From Candidatus Monoglobus merdigallinarum (lineage in GTDB: Bacteria; Bacillota; Clostridia; Monoglobales; Monoglobaceae), in contig DXIJ01000034.1 in the NCBI GenBank assembly GCA_019112945.1, positions 1 to 39,223 on the forward strand: a stretch of 39,223 nucleotides of DNA. The letters are read 5' to 3'. How positions within the stretch are numbered: the stretch's first letter is position 1; the number at the start of each line of letters is the position of its first letter. This document shows positions 32,565 to 39,223 of the stretch, piece after piece. The translations under genes were made by a program, and so were the position numbers. Under the pieces are notes generated by a model. That model was given only the letters and a program-made list of their open reading frames with translations. It did not search any database and was not told the origin of the DNA.

Positions 32565-33704
32565 TCATTTTCTCTTTCCTTTATATTTATCAAGTATTTT
32601 GTTTATCCTGTCCATGGGCGTAAGCAGCTCGCTTATAGACTTGTCGCCGTTGATCTCCCGAATGATAAGCCCTATAAACTTTGACATATCCACCTCGTGA
32701 TACCACTTGCAGTCCTTGAGCTCCGGCCGTCTGTAGACCATATTGGTGGTAAACACCGCGTCAATGAGCTCGTTTTCATAGGCCTCGTTGAATTTGTCAA
32801 CACCCTCGGTAAACAGTCCGAACGACGAGAAAACTATAACCCTTTTTGCATTCCTGCCCTTGAGCTCCCTCGCTACATCAAGCATGGATTCTCCCGACGC
32901 TATCATGTCGTCAACAACAATAACATTCTTGCCGGATATGTCCTTACCTAAAAATTCATGAGCAACTATGGGATTTTTTCCGTTCACAATCTTTGAATAA
33001 TCCCTGCGTTTATAGAACATTCCAAGATCCATGCCGAGAACCGATGAATAATACATACATCTGCCCATCGCACCCTCATCGGGAGATACAATAAGTGTGT
33101 TATTCGGGTCCAGGATAATCTCCGGCTTATATTTAAGACACGCCTTTATCATCTGATATGTCGGACGCACGTTTTCAAAGCCTTTAAGCGGTATCGCATT
33201 CTGTACTCTTGAATCGTGAGCGTCAAACGTAATGAAATTATCAACGCCCATATTTGACAGCTCCTGCAGCATCATAGCGCAGTCAAGCGACTCGCGGGCA
33301 ACCCTTTTGTGCTGTCTGCCCTCATACATCATCGGCATTATCACGGTTATACGCTTAGCCTTTCCGCCGAGCGCTGATATTACCCTTTTCAGATCCTGAT
33401 AGTGATCGTCCGGGCTCATTGCCTGGTCTCTGCCGTACATCTTATAGGTCACTCCGTAGTTGAACGGATCGCATATAATATAAATATCATACGTCCTGAC
33501 AGAGTGCATCACCACAGCTTTCGCCTCGCCCGTGCCAAACCTTGGGCAGTTCACCGGGATCAGAAAGCTGCCGACTCCTGCCTCACTGTTTGCGCTGAAC
33601 TTCCTCAAATGAGCATCTATTTTTTGAGCAAGCTCCTCGCAGCCTTTCATACCTATAATTCCCAGCTTTTCTAAATTATAAACCTGAACCGGATTTTCTC
33701 GCAT
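32565..33704 (-). CDS. prs: divergent ribose-phosphate pyrophosphokinase
   Basis: A 379-residue member of the PRPP synthetase family. The PRPP-binding loop is VIVVDDMIASGESM (canonical enzymes have DDMIDTAGT), the metal/ATP loop reads FDAHDSRVQNAIP (canonical DLHAxQIQGFF), and the pyrophosphate segment reads SPDEGAMGR in place of SPDxGG. KRRDY corresponds to the flexible loop. It is about 60 residues longer than ordinary Prs, so it belongs to a distinct long subgroup; a second, canonical prs may exist elsewhere. GAGGAG precedes the ATG. It lies 37 bp after pncB, which consumes PRPP, so a dedicated PRPP supply for NAD salvage is likely. Confidence 0.82.
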   Translation of the reverse strand: MRENPVQVYNLEKLGIIGMKGCEELAQKIDAHLRKFSANSEAGVGSFLIPVNCPRFGTGEAKAVVMHSVRTYDIYIICDPFNYGVTYKMYGRDQAMSPDDHYQDLKRVISALGGKAKRITVIMPMMYEGRQHKRVARESLDCAMMLQELSNMGVDNFITFDAHDSRVQNAIPLKGFENVRPTYQMIKACLKYKPEIILDPNNTLIVSPDEGAMGRCMYYSSVLGMDLGMFYKRRDYSKIVNGKNPIVAHEFLGKDISGKNVIVVDDMIASGESMLDVARELKGRNAKRVIVFSSFGLFTEGVDKFNEAYENELIDAVFTTNMVYRRPELKDCKWYHEVDMSKFIGLIIREINGDKSISELLTPMDRINKILDKYKGKRK

Positions 33705-33741
33705 GAATATTCTCCTCTTTTTAATATTTTAAACTAATTTA

Positions 33742-35172
33742 CTAAACGTTATAAGACTTCAGCAGGTCGTATCTGATATCCCAGAGCTTCTGTGACATGT
33801 CAACATAATAGCTGTGCGGATTCTCAAACCTCTTGACCTCGTCCCAGATAAGCGCAAGCTCTGACGCCGAATATTCGCGAATCTGCTCAAGATCCGGAGA
33901 CTTATATACAAGCTCGCCCTTTTTAAATATCGGTACCTGCAGCTCCACCGCCTTAAAGTCTGTCACCACCTTGCGCTTCCAGGTGTTTTGCGGGTCGAAT
34001 ATCTCATAAGGCTTTGAGTCGTCGATAACCTCATCGTAAGTCGTCAGAACATCGGCTATAGCCATTCCTGTCTCCCTTGAATACAGCCTGATGACCTTTT
34101 TAAAATACGGCGTTGTTATTTTCTGGACGTTTTCGCTTATCTTTATTTTGGGAATGATGCTTCCCTCATCCTCAACAGCGACCAGCTTATAAACGCCGCC
34201 GAAAACCGGCTCCGACTTTGATGTAATAAGCCTCTCGCCCACACCGAACGAATCAATCTTCGCGCCCTGCTGCAGAATGTCCCTGATTATATACTCATCA
34301 AGCGAATTGGACACACACACCTGCGCCTCAGTCCAGCCCGCATCGTCAAGCATCTTTCTCGCCTTTTTGGAGAGATATGTTATGTCGCCGCTGTCGATCC
34401 TTACGCCGCATTTTTTTATGCCCCGCGGCTTTAAGACCTCGTTAAACACACGTATGGCGTTGGGGATACCGCTTTTTAAAACATTGTAGGTATCCACAAG
34501 CAGCGTGCAGTTTTCCGGATAGCACTCGGCATATACCTTAAACGCCTCGTACTCGGTCGTAAAGCTCTGGATCCAGCTGTGCGCCATTGTGCCGAGAGCG
34601 GGCACTCCGAACATCTGGTCTGAAATAGTGCACGCCGTACCCTCAACTCCGCCGATATATGCAGCTCTGGCTCCGTATATCGCTCCGTCATATCCCTGAG
34701 CGCGCCGTGAGCCGAACTCCATAACGGGGATACCTCCGGCAGCCCTGACTATGCGGTTGCTCTTGGTTGCAATAAGGCTCTGATGATTTATGGTAAGCAA
34801 TATCATAGTCTCCACAAACTGTGCCTGGATTATTGGGCCTCTGACCGTGACTATCGGTTCGTTCGGGAAGATGGGCGTACCCTCGGGTATACTCCATACA
34901 TCGCACTCAAACTTAAAGGTTTTAAGATATTCCAAAAACTCATCGCAAAACAGCTGCTTCTGCCGCAGAAACTCTATGTCATCCTCCGAAAACCTGAGCT
35001 GTGACAGGTATTCAATCAGCTGCTTAACCCCTGCCATGATCGCAAAGCCCGCTCCGTCGGGAGCCTGCCTGAAATACATATCAAAATATGCTATCCTGTC
35101 TTTCATTCCGCCCTTTAAATATCCGTTGGACATCGTAATCTCGTAAAAATCCGTAAGCATTGTATAATTCAT
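33742..35172 (-). CDS. pncB: nicotinate phosphoribosyltransferase
   Basis: Joins nicotinate and PRPP to nicotinate mononucleotide, the entry step of NAD salvage. The 476-residue protein begins MLTDFYEITMSNGYLKGG, typical of the Firmicute type. It contains MEFGSRRAQGYDGAI, the key GTMAHSWIQSF, LVDTYNVLKSGIPNAI, and GVRIDSGDITYLS. GGGGTGAGAG lies before ATG 35172 and a promoter is found ~90 bp upstream. It is first in the operon pncB-prs-miaB-ricA-mutS-mutL-miaA. Confidence 0.95.
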   Translation of the reverse strand: MNYTMLTDFYEITMSNGYLKGGMKDRIAYFDMYFRQAPDGAGFAIMAGVKQLIEYLSQLRFSEDDIEFLRQKQLFCDEFLEYLKTFKFECDVWSIPEGTPIFPNEPIVTVRGPIIQAQFVETMILLTINHQSLIATKSNRIVRAAGGIPVMEFGSRRAQGYDGAIYGARAAYIGGVEGTACTISDQMFGVPALGTMAHSWIQSFTTEYEAFKVYAECYPENCTLLVDTYNVLKSGIPNAIRVFNEVLKPRGIKKCGVRIDSGDITYLSKKARKMLDDAGWTEAQVCVSNSLDEYIIRDILQQGAKIDSFGVGERLITSKSEPVFGGVYKLVAVEDEGSIIPKIKISENVQKITTPYFKKVIRLYSRETGMAIADVLTTYDEVIDDSKPYEIFDPQNTWKRKVVTDFKAVELQVPIFKKGELVYKSPDLEQIREYSASELALIWDEVKRFENPHSYYVDMSQKLWDIRYDLLKSYNV

Positions 35173-35259
35173 AAGCTTCTCTCACCCCAAACGCGTATGT
35201 ATGTATATATAATCTTTGACAATCAGCCTTTCGCTTTTACATACTCTTTACCAAATAAC

Positions 35260-35288
35260 AGTATAACATTTACGACAGATTTAGACAA
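35260..35288 (-). promoter_or_regulatory. promoter of the pncB operon
   Basis: On the - strand TTGTCT (35283-35288), 17 bases, TATACT (35260-35265). A second possible set further upstream (TTGTCA, 15 bases, TATAAT) has poorer spacing. Confidence 0.6.
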
Positions 35289-35340
35289 TAGCTAATTTAA
35301 CAGAAATTTGACAAAAGATTATTATACCCCAAACAAAAAC

Positions 35341-35369
35341 TTGACAAAAACGTCTAAAAACAATAGAAT
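35341..35369 (+). promoter_or_regulatory. promoter of the NusG-II/Gx pair
   Basis: TTGACA (35341-35346), 17 bases, TAGAAT (35364-35369). RNA would start near 35376, ~40 bases before the ATG. It diverges from the pncB promoter across ~50 bp. Confidence 0.8.
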
Positions 35370-35415
35370 AATAGCAAAAAGCACCGCATAGGCCGCCAAG
35401 TACAGGAGCTTTGCC

Positions 35416-35796
35416 ATGAAGAACAGGATTTTAATTATAATTTGCATTTTTGCGGTCGCCGCTTCCGCCGCAGTCATTCTGCTCTCACGCAGAGACGGAG
35501 CAGAACAGGCGGCCGCCGAGATATTAAGGGACGGCGAAGTCCTGCAGAAAATAGATCTATCCTCGGTCAGTGAAAGCTATGACGTCACCGTAGAGGCGGA
35601 CGGCGGCGGCTATAACACCGTGCACATAACCCGAAACGGCGTTTCGGTCTCGGACGCCGACTGCCCCGACAAGCTCTGCGTTAATATGGGTGAGATAAGC
35701 GGCAGCGCCTATCCCATCGTATGCCTGCCGCACAGATTGGTGGTTCGGATTGTTTCGGGAAGCGGCGGCACGGTAGATGCGGTAACGGGACGGTAA
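35416..35796 (+). CDS. NusG domain II-containing membrane-anchored protein
   Basis: A 126-residue protein with an N-terminal membrane helix or uncleaved signal (~4-24) and an external NusG_II-type barrel. Conserved cysteines appear as C83-PDKL-C88 and IVCLPHRLVV (C103). This is not the transcription factor NusG; only the small domain is shared. AGGAG precedes the ATG. The Gx gene follows after 5 bp. From memory, a similar pair occurs in flavin-based extracellular electron transfer loci (eetA/eetB of Listeria) and near other redox or prenyl genes. The function here is therefore a guess: an envelope redox or quinone-related task. Confidence 0.85.
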   Translation: MKNRILIIICIFAVAASAAVILLSRRDGAEQAAAEILRDGEVLQKIDLSSVSESYDVTVEADGGGYNTVHITRNGVSVSDADCPDKLCVNMGEISGSAYPIVCLPHRLVVRIVSGSGGTVDAVTGR

Positions 35797-35801
35797 AGGC
35801 A

Positions 35802-36323
35802 ATGAACAACTCGCGTAAGATCAAACACACAGTGCTGCTTGGGGTTTTAACGGCGGCCGCGCTGACTGTTTTTGTGCTTGAAGCACAGTTCCCTCCCCTG
35901 ACGTCTATCCCCGGCATAAAGCCCGGATTTTCAAACTTGATAACCCTCTTCTGTCTCGCTGCCCTCAGCCCCAAAGACGCGCTCACAGTACTTGTGCTGC
36001 GCATAGTACTCGGCGGTATATACGCAGGCAGCCCTATGATGCTCGCCTACAGCCTGTGCGGCGGGCTGTGCTGTCTGCTGTGCGAGACGCTGCTGATGCG
36101 GCTGCTGCCGAAAAACAGCCTGTGGGCTGTGAGCGTTGCAGGCGCGGTCGTCCACAACCTTGCGCAGCTCACGCTTGCAGTTATAATAACCAAGACCCCC
36201 GCGGTATTCTGGTATGCGCCGTATCTCATTATCGCCGGTGTGATAACCGGCGCATTCAACGGTCTTGCCGTTTGGTACACCCTGAAAAAGGCCTCCGGCA
36301 TTATCAAAAAGCTGAAAAAGTAA
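35802..36323 (+). CDS. Gx transporter / heptaprenyl diphosphate synthase component I-like protein
   Basis: A 173-residue integral membrane protein with five or six helices. Signature segments are LEAQFPPLTSIPGIKPGFSN (near 28-47) and LRIVLGGIYAGSP. The family (Hpre_diP_synt_I) was named as component I of heptaprenyl diphosphate synthase, but its shape resembles the S component of ECF transporters, so a transport role is as likely. The start is ATG 35802 with a weak ribosome site, suggesting coupling to the gene 5 bp upstream. No ECF energy module or prenyl synthase lies in the window. Confidence 0.85.
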   Translation: MNNSRKIKHTVLLGVLTAAALTVFVLEAQFPPLTSIPGIKPGFSNLITLFCLAALSPKDALTVLVLRIVLGGIYAGSPMMLAYSLCGGLCCLLCETLLMRLLPKNSLWAVSVAGAVVHNLAQLTLAVIITKTPAVFWYAPYLIIAGVITGAFNGLAVWYTLKKASGIIKKLKK

Positions 36324-36325
36324 AA

Positions 36326-36351
36326 TCCCGCAAACCCTTAGGCTTGCGGGA
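36326..36351. terminator. bidirectional terminator between convergent genes
   Basis: TCCCGCAA pairs with TTGCGGGA around ten bases. ACTTTTA follows on the + strand and TTTTA on the - strand. It serves the Gx gene and the converging EF-G paralogue. Confidence 0.8.
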
Positions 36352-36362
36352 ACTTTTATGTG

Positions 36363-38426
36363 CTATTTCTGAGCCTCTGCAATTATCTTCTCGATAACGT
36401 TCTGAGGCGCCTCCTGATATCTTTCAAACTCAAACTCAAACTCGCCTCTCGCCTGTGTCATTGAGCGCAAATCTGAGGAATACGAGTGCATTTCCGCCAT
36501 CGGGACCTCGCCCTCTATCATCGTTACGCCGTCTCCGACAGGCTCCATGCCAAGCATCTGGCCGCGCCTCTTGTTGATATCGCCGATAATATCACCGGTA
36601 TAGCTGTCGGGCGCATAGACCTTGAGGTGTCCGATAGGCTCCAAAATCACGGGTGACGCCTGAGGCATACCTGCCTTGTAAGCAAGAGACGCCGCCATCT
36701 TAAACGCCATCTCGGACGAGTCAACATCGTGATACGAACCATCGACCAGCGTAGCTTTCAGGCCTACCATCGGATATCCTGCCAGAACGCCGTGCTCCAT
36801 GGCCTCCTGCAAGCCCTTTTCAACAGCAGGAAAGTAACCCTTGGGAACGCTTCCGCCGAATATCTTCTCCTCAAACACCAGTCCCTCTTGGTCGGACGGC
36901 TCAAACTCTATCCATACATGACCGTACTGGCCGTGTCCGCCGGACTGTTTCTTGTGCTTACCCTCGACCTTGACCTTTTTCTTTATCGTCTCGCGGTACG
37001 GCACCTTTGGCTGTTCGAATGATATCTCAACGCCGAACTTGTTTTTAAGCTTCGAAACGATAACGTCTATATGCTGGTCACCGAGACCCTTTAAGAGCTG
37101 CTGTCTCGTCTCCTTGTTGATCTCAAACGCAAACGTCTTATCCTCATCCATCAGCTTGAGCAGGCCTTGAGCTATCTTCTCATCATCGCCCTTTTTCTTT
37201 GCGACAACGGCAAGCTCCATATTCGGCTTTGCAAAATCTATGCCCTCTAAGCGGCAGGGGTTGTTCTGCCTGCTGAGAGTATCGCCCGTCTTGGTCTTTG
37301 ACAGCTTTGTGACGGTTCCGATATCGCCGGCGTTGAGCTGCTTTACCTCGACCTGCTTCTTGCCTAGCATTGTGTATATCTTTCCTATCTTCTCGTTGCA
37401 GTCGCTGTTTAGGTTATAAACCGTTGTATCGGGTGTCATAACGCCCGAAAATACCTTAAAGTACGACAGTTTTCCGACATACGGGTCCGCGACCGTTTTA
37501 AATACCAGCGCGCTGAGCGTGTCGCCGGTATCGACCTTGCGGCTCGTCTCGCTTCCGTCTGACGCATAAGCCTTGATAAGCTCATCCTTTGCGTTCGGAG
37601 CCGGGAAGTATGCGTTGATAGCGTTAAGCAGCGAGGACATACCCAAAATATGGTATGCGCTGCCGCACAGCACCGGAACGATGTCGCCCTCTGCCACACC
37701 ATTTCTGAGCGCTGCGTACATCTCGGGCAGCGTGAACGGCTCTCCCGAAAAATACTTATCCATCAGCTCCTCGGACTGCTCCGCAACCGCCTCGTTTATC
37801 ATCTCGGTAAGCGGCTCGAGCTCATCCTCTATTCCCTCCGGCATCTCGCCTGTTATCGTGCGGTTGCCGTCAAATATTCTCGCTTCTTTTTCAACAACAT
37901 TGATAAAGCCGGTGATCTTATCTCCCTCTCTGAGCGGCAGCTGGAACGGCGCGATCTTCTTGCCGTATTTTTCTTTAAGCTGGTTTAAAACCTTTTGATA
38001 ATCGACCCTGTCGTCGTCAACCTTATTGATAAATATCATCTTGGGAATACCGCGCTCCTCGCAGTACTTCCACGCCTTTTCCGCGCCGACCGTAAGTCCC
38101 GACTTTCCCGACAGCACTATTATAGCTGCGTCCGCAACTCTCAGTACCTGCTGCACCTCGCCGACAAAATCAAAATATCCGGGCGTGTCGAGTATATTAA
38201 ACTTAGTTCCGTTCCACTCGCATGAAGCCAAAGCGGCAGAAATTGAAAACTTACGCTTTACCTCCTCCGGGTCAAAGTCCATGACGCTGGTTCCGTCCTG
38301 CGTTCTGCCCACTCTGTCAATGCTTCCGGCTGTGTAGAGCATAGCCTCAGCAAGACTGGTCTTTCCCGAGTTACCATGACCCAATAAACAGAAATTTTTG
38401 ATTTTTGATGTCTCGTAAACTTTCAA
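36363..38426 (-). CDS. elongation factor G paralogue (EF-G type II)
   Basis: A 687-residue translational GTPase with EF-G domain order. G1 is GHGNSGKTS (16-24), G3 is DTPGYFDF (80-87) and G4 is NKVD (134-137). In canonical EF-G the G3 motif is DTPGH and its His helps GTP hydrolysis; here Tyr84 takes its place, as in the EF-G2 subgroup (Thermus EF-G2 has a similar Tyr). Domain IV contains SGGHGQYGHVWIEFEP and the C-terminus QARGEFEFEFERYQEAP. The start is TTG 38426 with GGAGG 8 bases upstream. It is monocistronic, with a promoter ~100 bp upstream. It is not next to rpsL/rpsG/tuf, so it is not the main EF-G. The role may be an auxiliary or stress-related translation factor. Confidence 0.92.
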   Translation of the reverse strand: MKVYETSKIKNFCLLGHGNSGKTSLAEAMLYTAGSIDRVGRTQDGTSVMDFDPEEVKRKFSISAALASCEWNGTKFNILDTPGYFDFVGEVQQVLRVADAAIIVLSGKSGLTVGAEKAWKYCEERGIPKMIFINKVDDDRVDYQKVLNQLKEKYGKKIAPFQLPLREGDKITGFINVVEKEARIFDGNRTITGEMPEGIEDELEPLTEMINEAVAEQSEELMDKYFSGEPFTLPEMYAALRNGVAEGDIVPVLCGSAYHILGMSSLLNAINAYFPAPNAKDELIKAYASDGSETSRKVDTGDTLSALVFKTVADPYVGKLSYFKVFSGVMTPDTTVYNLNSDCNEKIGKIYTMLGKKQVEVKQLNAGDIGTVTKLSKTKTGDTLSRQNNPCRLEGIDFAKPNMELAVVAKKKGDDEKIAQGLLKLMDEDKTFAFEINKETRQQLLKGLGDQHIDVIVSKLKNKFGVEISFEQPKVPYRETIKKKVKVEGKHKKQSGGHGQYGHVWIEFEPSDQEGLVFEEKIFGGSVPKGYFPAVEKGLQEAMEHGVLAGYPMVGLKATLVDGSYHDVDSSEMAFKMAASLAYKAGMPQASPVILEPIGHLKVYAPDSYTGDIIGDINKRRGQMLGMEPVGDGVTMIEGEVPMAEMHSYSSDLRSMTQARGEFEFEFERYQEAPQNVIEKIIAEAQK

Positions 38427-38521
38427 AATTCAACCCTCCAATGTAATTGTAATTATTAATAAATGTATTAGCACAGACAAAAAATATTTATGTATTGTTC
38501 CTAAAACAACCTATCTTCTTA

Positions 38522-38550
38522 ATTTTAACCTATTACGGCAAAATAATCAA
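38522..38550 (-). promoter_or_regulatory. promoter of the EF-G paralogue
   Basis: On the - strand TTGATT (38545-38550), 17 bases, TAAAAT (38522-38527), giving a leader of ~90 bases that is A/T-rich and without clear structure. Confidence 0.65.
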
Positions 38551-38611
38551 CCGAATAATGTACAATGTTTTAAAAATTTTTTGTGCATTTTCAACAAAAT
38601 ATTGCAGGGTA

Positions 38612-38743
38612 TTACATCAGCCTTTCCACTCCGCACAGCAAAATGCCGGACAAGATGAGCCTTTGACCGTATTGCTTCATTAATATAGCCGCTTCACGAA
38701 CAACAATATCATTTCTCAGCGTTTCCGTTTTTGAGGCTGTCAA
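38612..38743 (-). CDS. possible small protein overlapping the XRE gene end
   Basis: A - strand frame different from the repressor's runs from a TTG at 38743 to TAA at 38612 (43 codons), overlapping the repressor's last 35 bp. The part beyond the overlap reads DIVVREAAILMKQYGQ followed by RLILSGILLCGVERLM, with natural composition and a hydrophobic C-terminal helix. No clear ribosome site is present; an internal ATG at the Met before KQYGQ is another start. It could be a coupled small protein or the tail of a decayed gene. The family is not recognised. Confidence 0.35.
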   Translation of the reverse strand: MTASKTETLRNDIVVREAAILMKQYGQRLILSGILLCGVERLM

Positions 38744-39023
38744 AGCAGTCGATGATATTGAGCACCGCCGAAATCTCTCTGTCTGTCAGATTGTCGGTCT
38801 TTATCGTCATACCGTCAAGCCCTAAGAGATAATCCGAGGTCACATGAAACAGTCTGGAGAGCTCGACAATAAACGGCGTTGACGGCGCGGACAGCCCCAT
38901 CTCCCACGAATTAACGCTTGCACGTGAAAGACACAGCCGCCGCGCAAGCTCCGCCTGAGTAAGCCCTGCCTTTTCCCGCAAATATTTGACCCTGTCTGCG
39001 AAACCATATAAATTTTTGTCCAT
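38709..39023 (-). CDS. XRE family helix-turn-helix repressor
   Basis: A 104-residue DNA-binding protein. Residues ~11-65 form the HTH_3 domain: VKYLREKAGLTQAELARRL, SRASVNSWEMGLSAPS, and FHVTSDYLLGLD. The short C-terminal helix (~75-98) may serve dimerisation. GAGGTGAT stands before ATG 39023. Three 20-bp repeats lie 25-85 bp upstream, next to a divergent + promoter, so it probably represses itself and a gene beyond the right edge. Such regulators are common beside toxin-antitoxin pairs, integrated elements and small accessory operons; nothing here decides which. Confidence 0.92.
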   Translation of the reverse strand: MDKNLYGFADRVKYLREKAGLTQAELARRLCLSRASVNSWEMGLSAPSTPFIVELSRLFHVTSDYLLGLDGMTIKTDNLTDREISAVLNIIDCFDSLKNGNAEK

Positions 39024-39046
39024 ATAATCACCTCAATGTAATTTTT

Positions 39047-39106
39047 ACCTATTAATAATGATAATAACCTATCAAAAATAATAACTACTTATCAAAATTG
39101 ATGATT
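39047..39106 (+). repeat. three 20-bp iterons, candidate operators
   Basis: Units begin at 39047, 39067 and 39087, exactly 20 bp apart, each starting AC(C/T)TAT(T/C)AA followed by A/T-rich sequence with a GAT or ATAAT core. A 20-bp period is close to two helical turns, so bound proteins would sit on one face. They lie between the XRE gene and the divergent promoter. Confidence 0.65.
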
Positions 39107-39110
39107 ATAT

Positions 39111-39139
39111 TTGACAAAGACCTAAATTTATGATATAGT
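39111..39139 (+). promoter_or_regulatory. strong promoter reading out of the right edge
   Basis: TTGACA (39111-39116), 17 bases, TATAGT (39134-39139): full -35, five of six -10. It starts 5 bp after the last iteron, the usual place for repression. Confidence 0.8.
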
Positions 39140-39156
39140 AAATTTAAAGAAATAAT

Positions 39157-39174
39157 ATATACTTATTAGTATAT
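39157..39174. promoter_or_regulatory. palindrome in the leader of the right-edge gene
   Basis: ATATACT and AGTATAT flank TATT, a 7-bp perfect inverted repeat about 10 bp after the predicted RNA start. It could be a further operator or a weak hairpin. Confidence 0.4.
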
Positions 39175-39187
39175 TTTTATTAAATTT

Positions 39188-39223
39188 ATGATTGGAGGCA
39201 GGATACAAAAAAATAAGAAGAGC
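39188..39223 (+). CDS. possible start of a gene cut by the window edge
   Basis: An ATG at 39188 opens a frame to the end of the window (MIGGRIQKNKKS). The only strong ribosome site, GGAGG at 39193-39197, lies after this ATG, so the true start may be further right. The promoter upstream makes a gene here likely, but its identity cannot be seen. Confidence 0.3.
   Translation, partial: MIGGRIQKNKKS

Overview
The window looks like a chromosomal segment of an anaerobic, spore-forming member of the Clostridia (Bacillota). The evidence is an oxygen-sensitive ribonucleotide reductase pair (nrdD-nrdG), the spore dipicolinate synthase pair dpaA-dpaB, and long blocks of gene order shared with Bacillus subtilis: ylmE/yggS-sepF-ylmH-divIVA-lspA-rluD(ylyB)-pyrR-pyrB-pyrC, and miaB-ricA(ymcA)-mutS-mutL. 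Base composition is moderate and even, ribosome binding sites are strong GGAGG types, and TTG and GTG starts are frequent. The species cannot be named from the sequence. I see no rRNA, tRNA, CRISPR array, insertion sequence or prophage.

Positions 1-12000 are mostly on the + strand: nrdD-nrdG-dut-azlC-azlD; a decayed nucleotidyltransferase on the - strand; dpaA-dpaB behind a sigma-K-like promoter; a secreted stalk-domain protein with three repeats; a PP2C-type phosphatase with a membrane-anchored FHA protein; and a MATE exporter with a YeiH-family transporter. Positions 11736-12496 hold no conventional gene. They contain the most interesting element of the window: a 24-residue hydrophobic peptide (- strand) with a consensus promoter and a Shine-Dalgarno sequence that can be sequestered, facing a second consensus promoter, with a shared bidirectional terminator between them. 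This is the architecture of a type I toxin-antitoxin locus.

Positions 12497-35172 are entirely on the - strand and are read from right to left. One unit runs pncB-prs-miaB-ricA-mutS-mutL-miaA (NAD salvage, PRPP supply, tRNA and mRNA modification, mismatch repair) and ends in a terminator built into the end of miaA. The next runs from a HlyD-like gene through yggS-sepF-ylmH-divIVA-lspA-rluD (division and envelope). The third runs pyrR-pyrB-pyrC-pyrF-pyrK-pyrD-pyrE-radC (UMP synthesis), with its own promoter and a structured leader, and ends at the perfect palindrome near 12401. carA/carB, pyrP, ylmG and ileS, present in the Bacillus version, are absent here.

Positions 35173-39223 carry two divergent promoters serving pncB (-) and a NusG-domain-II/Gx-type membrane pair (+), an EF-G paralogue (-), and an XRE repressor (-). 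Three 20-bp iterons and a strong outward-facing + promoter lie upstream of the repressor, so a regulated gene or element probably begins at or beyond the right edge.
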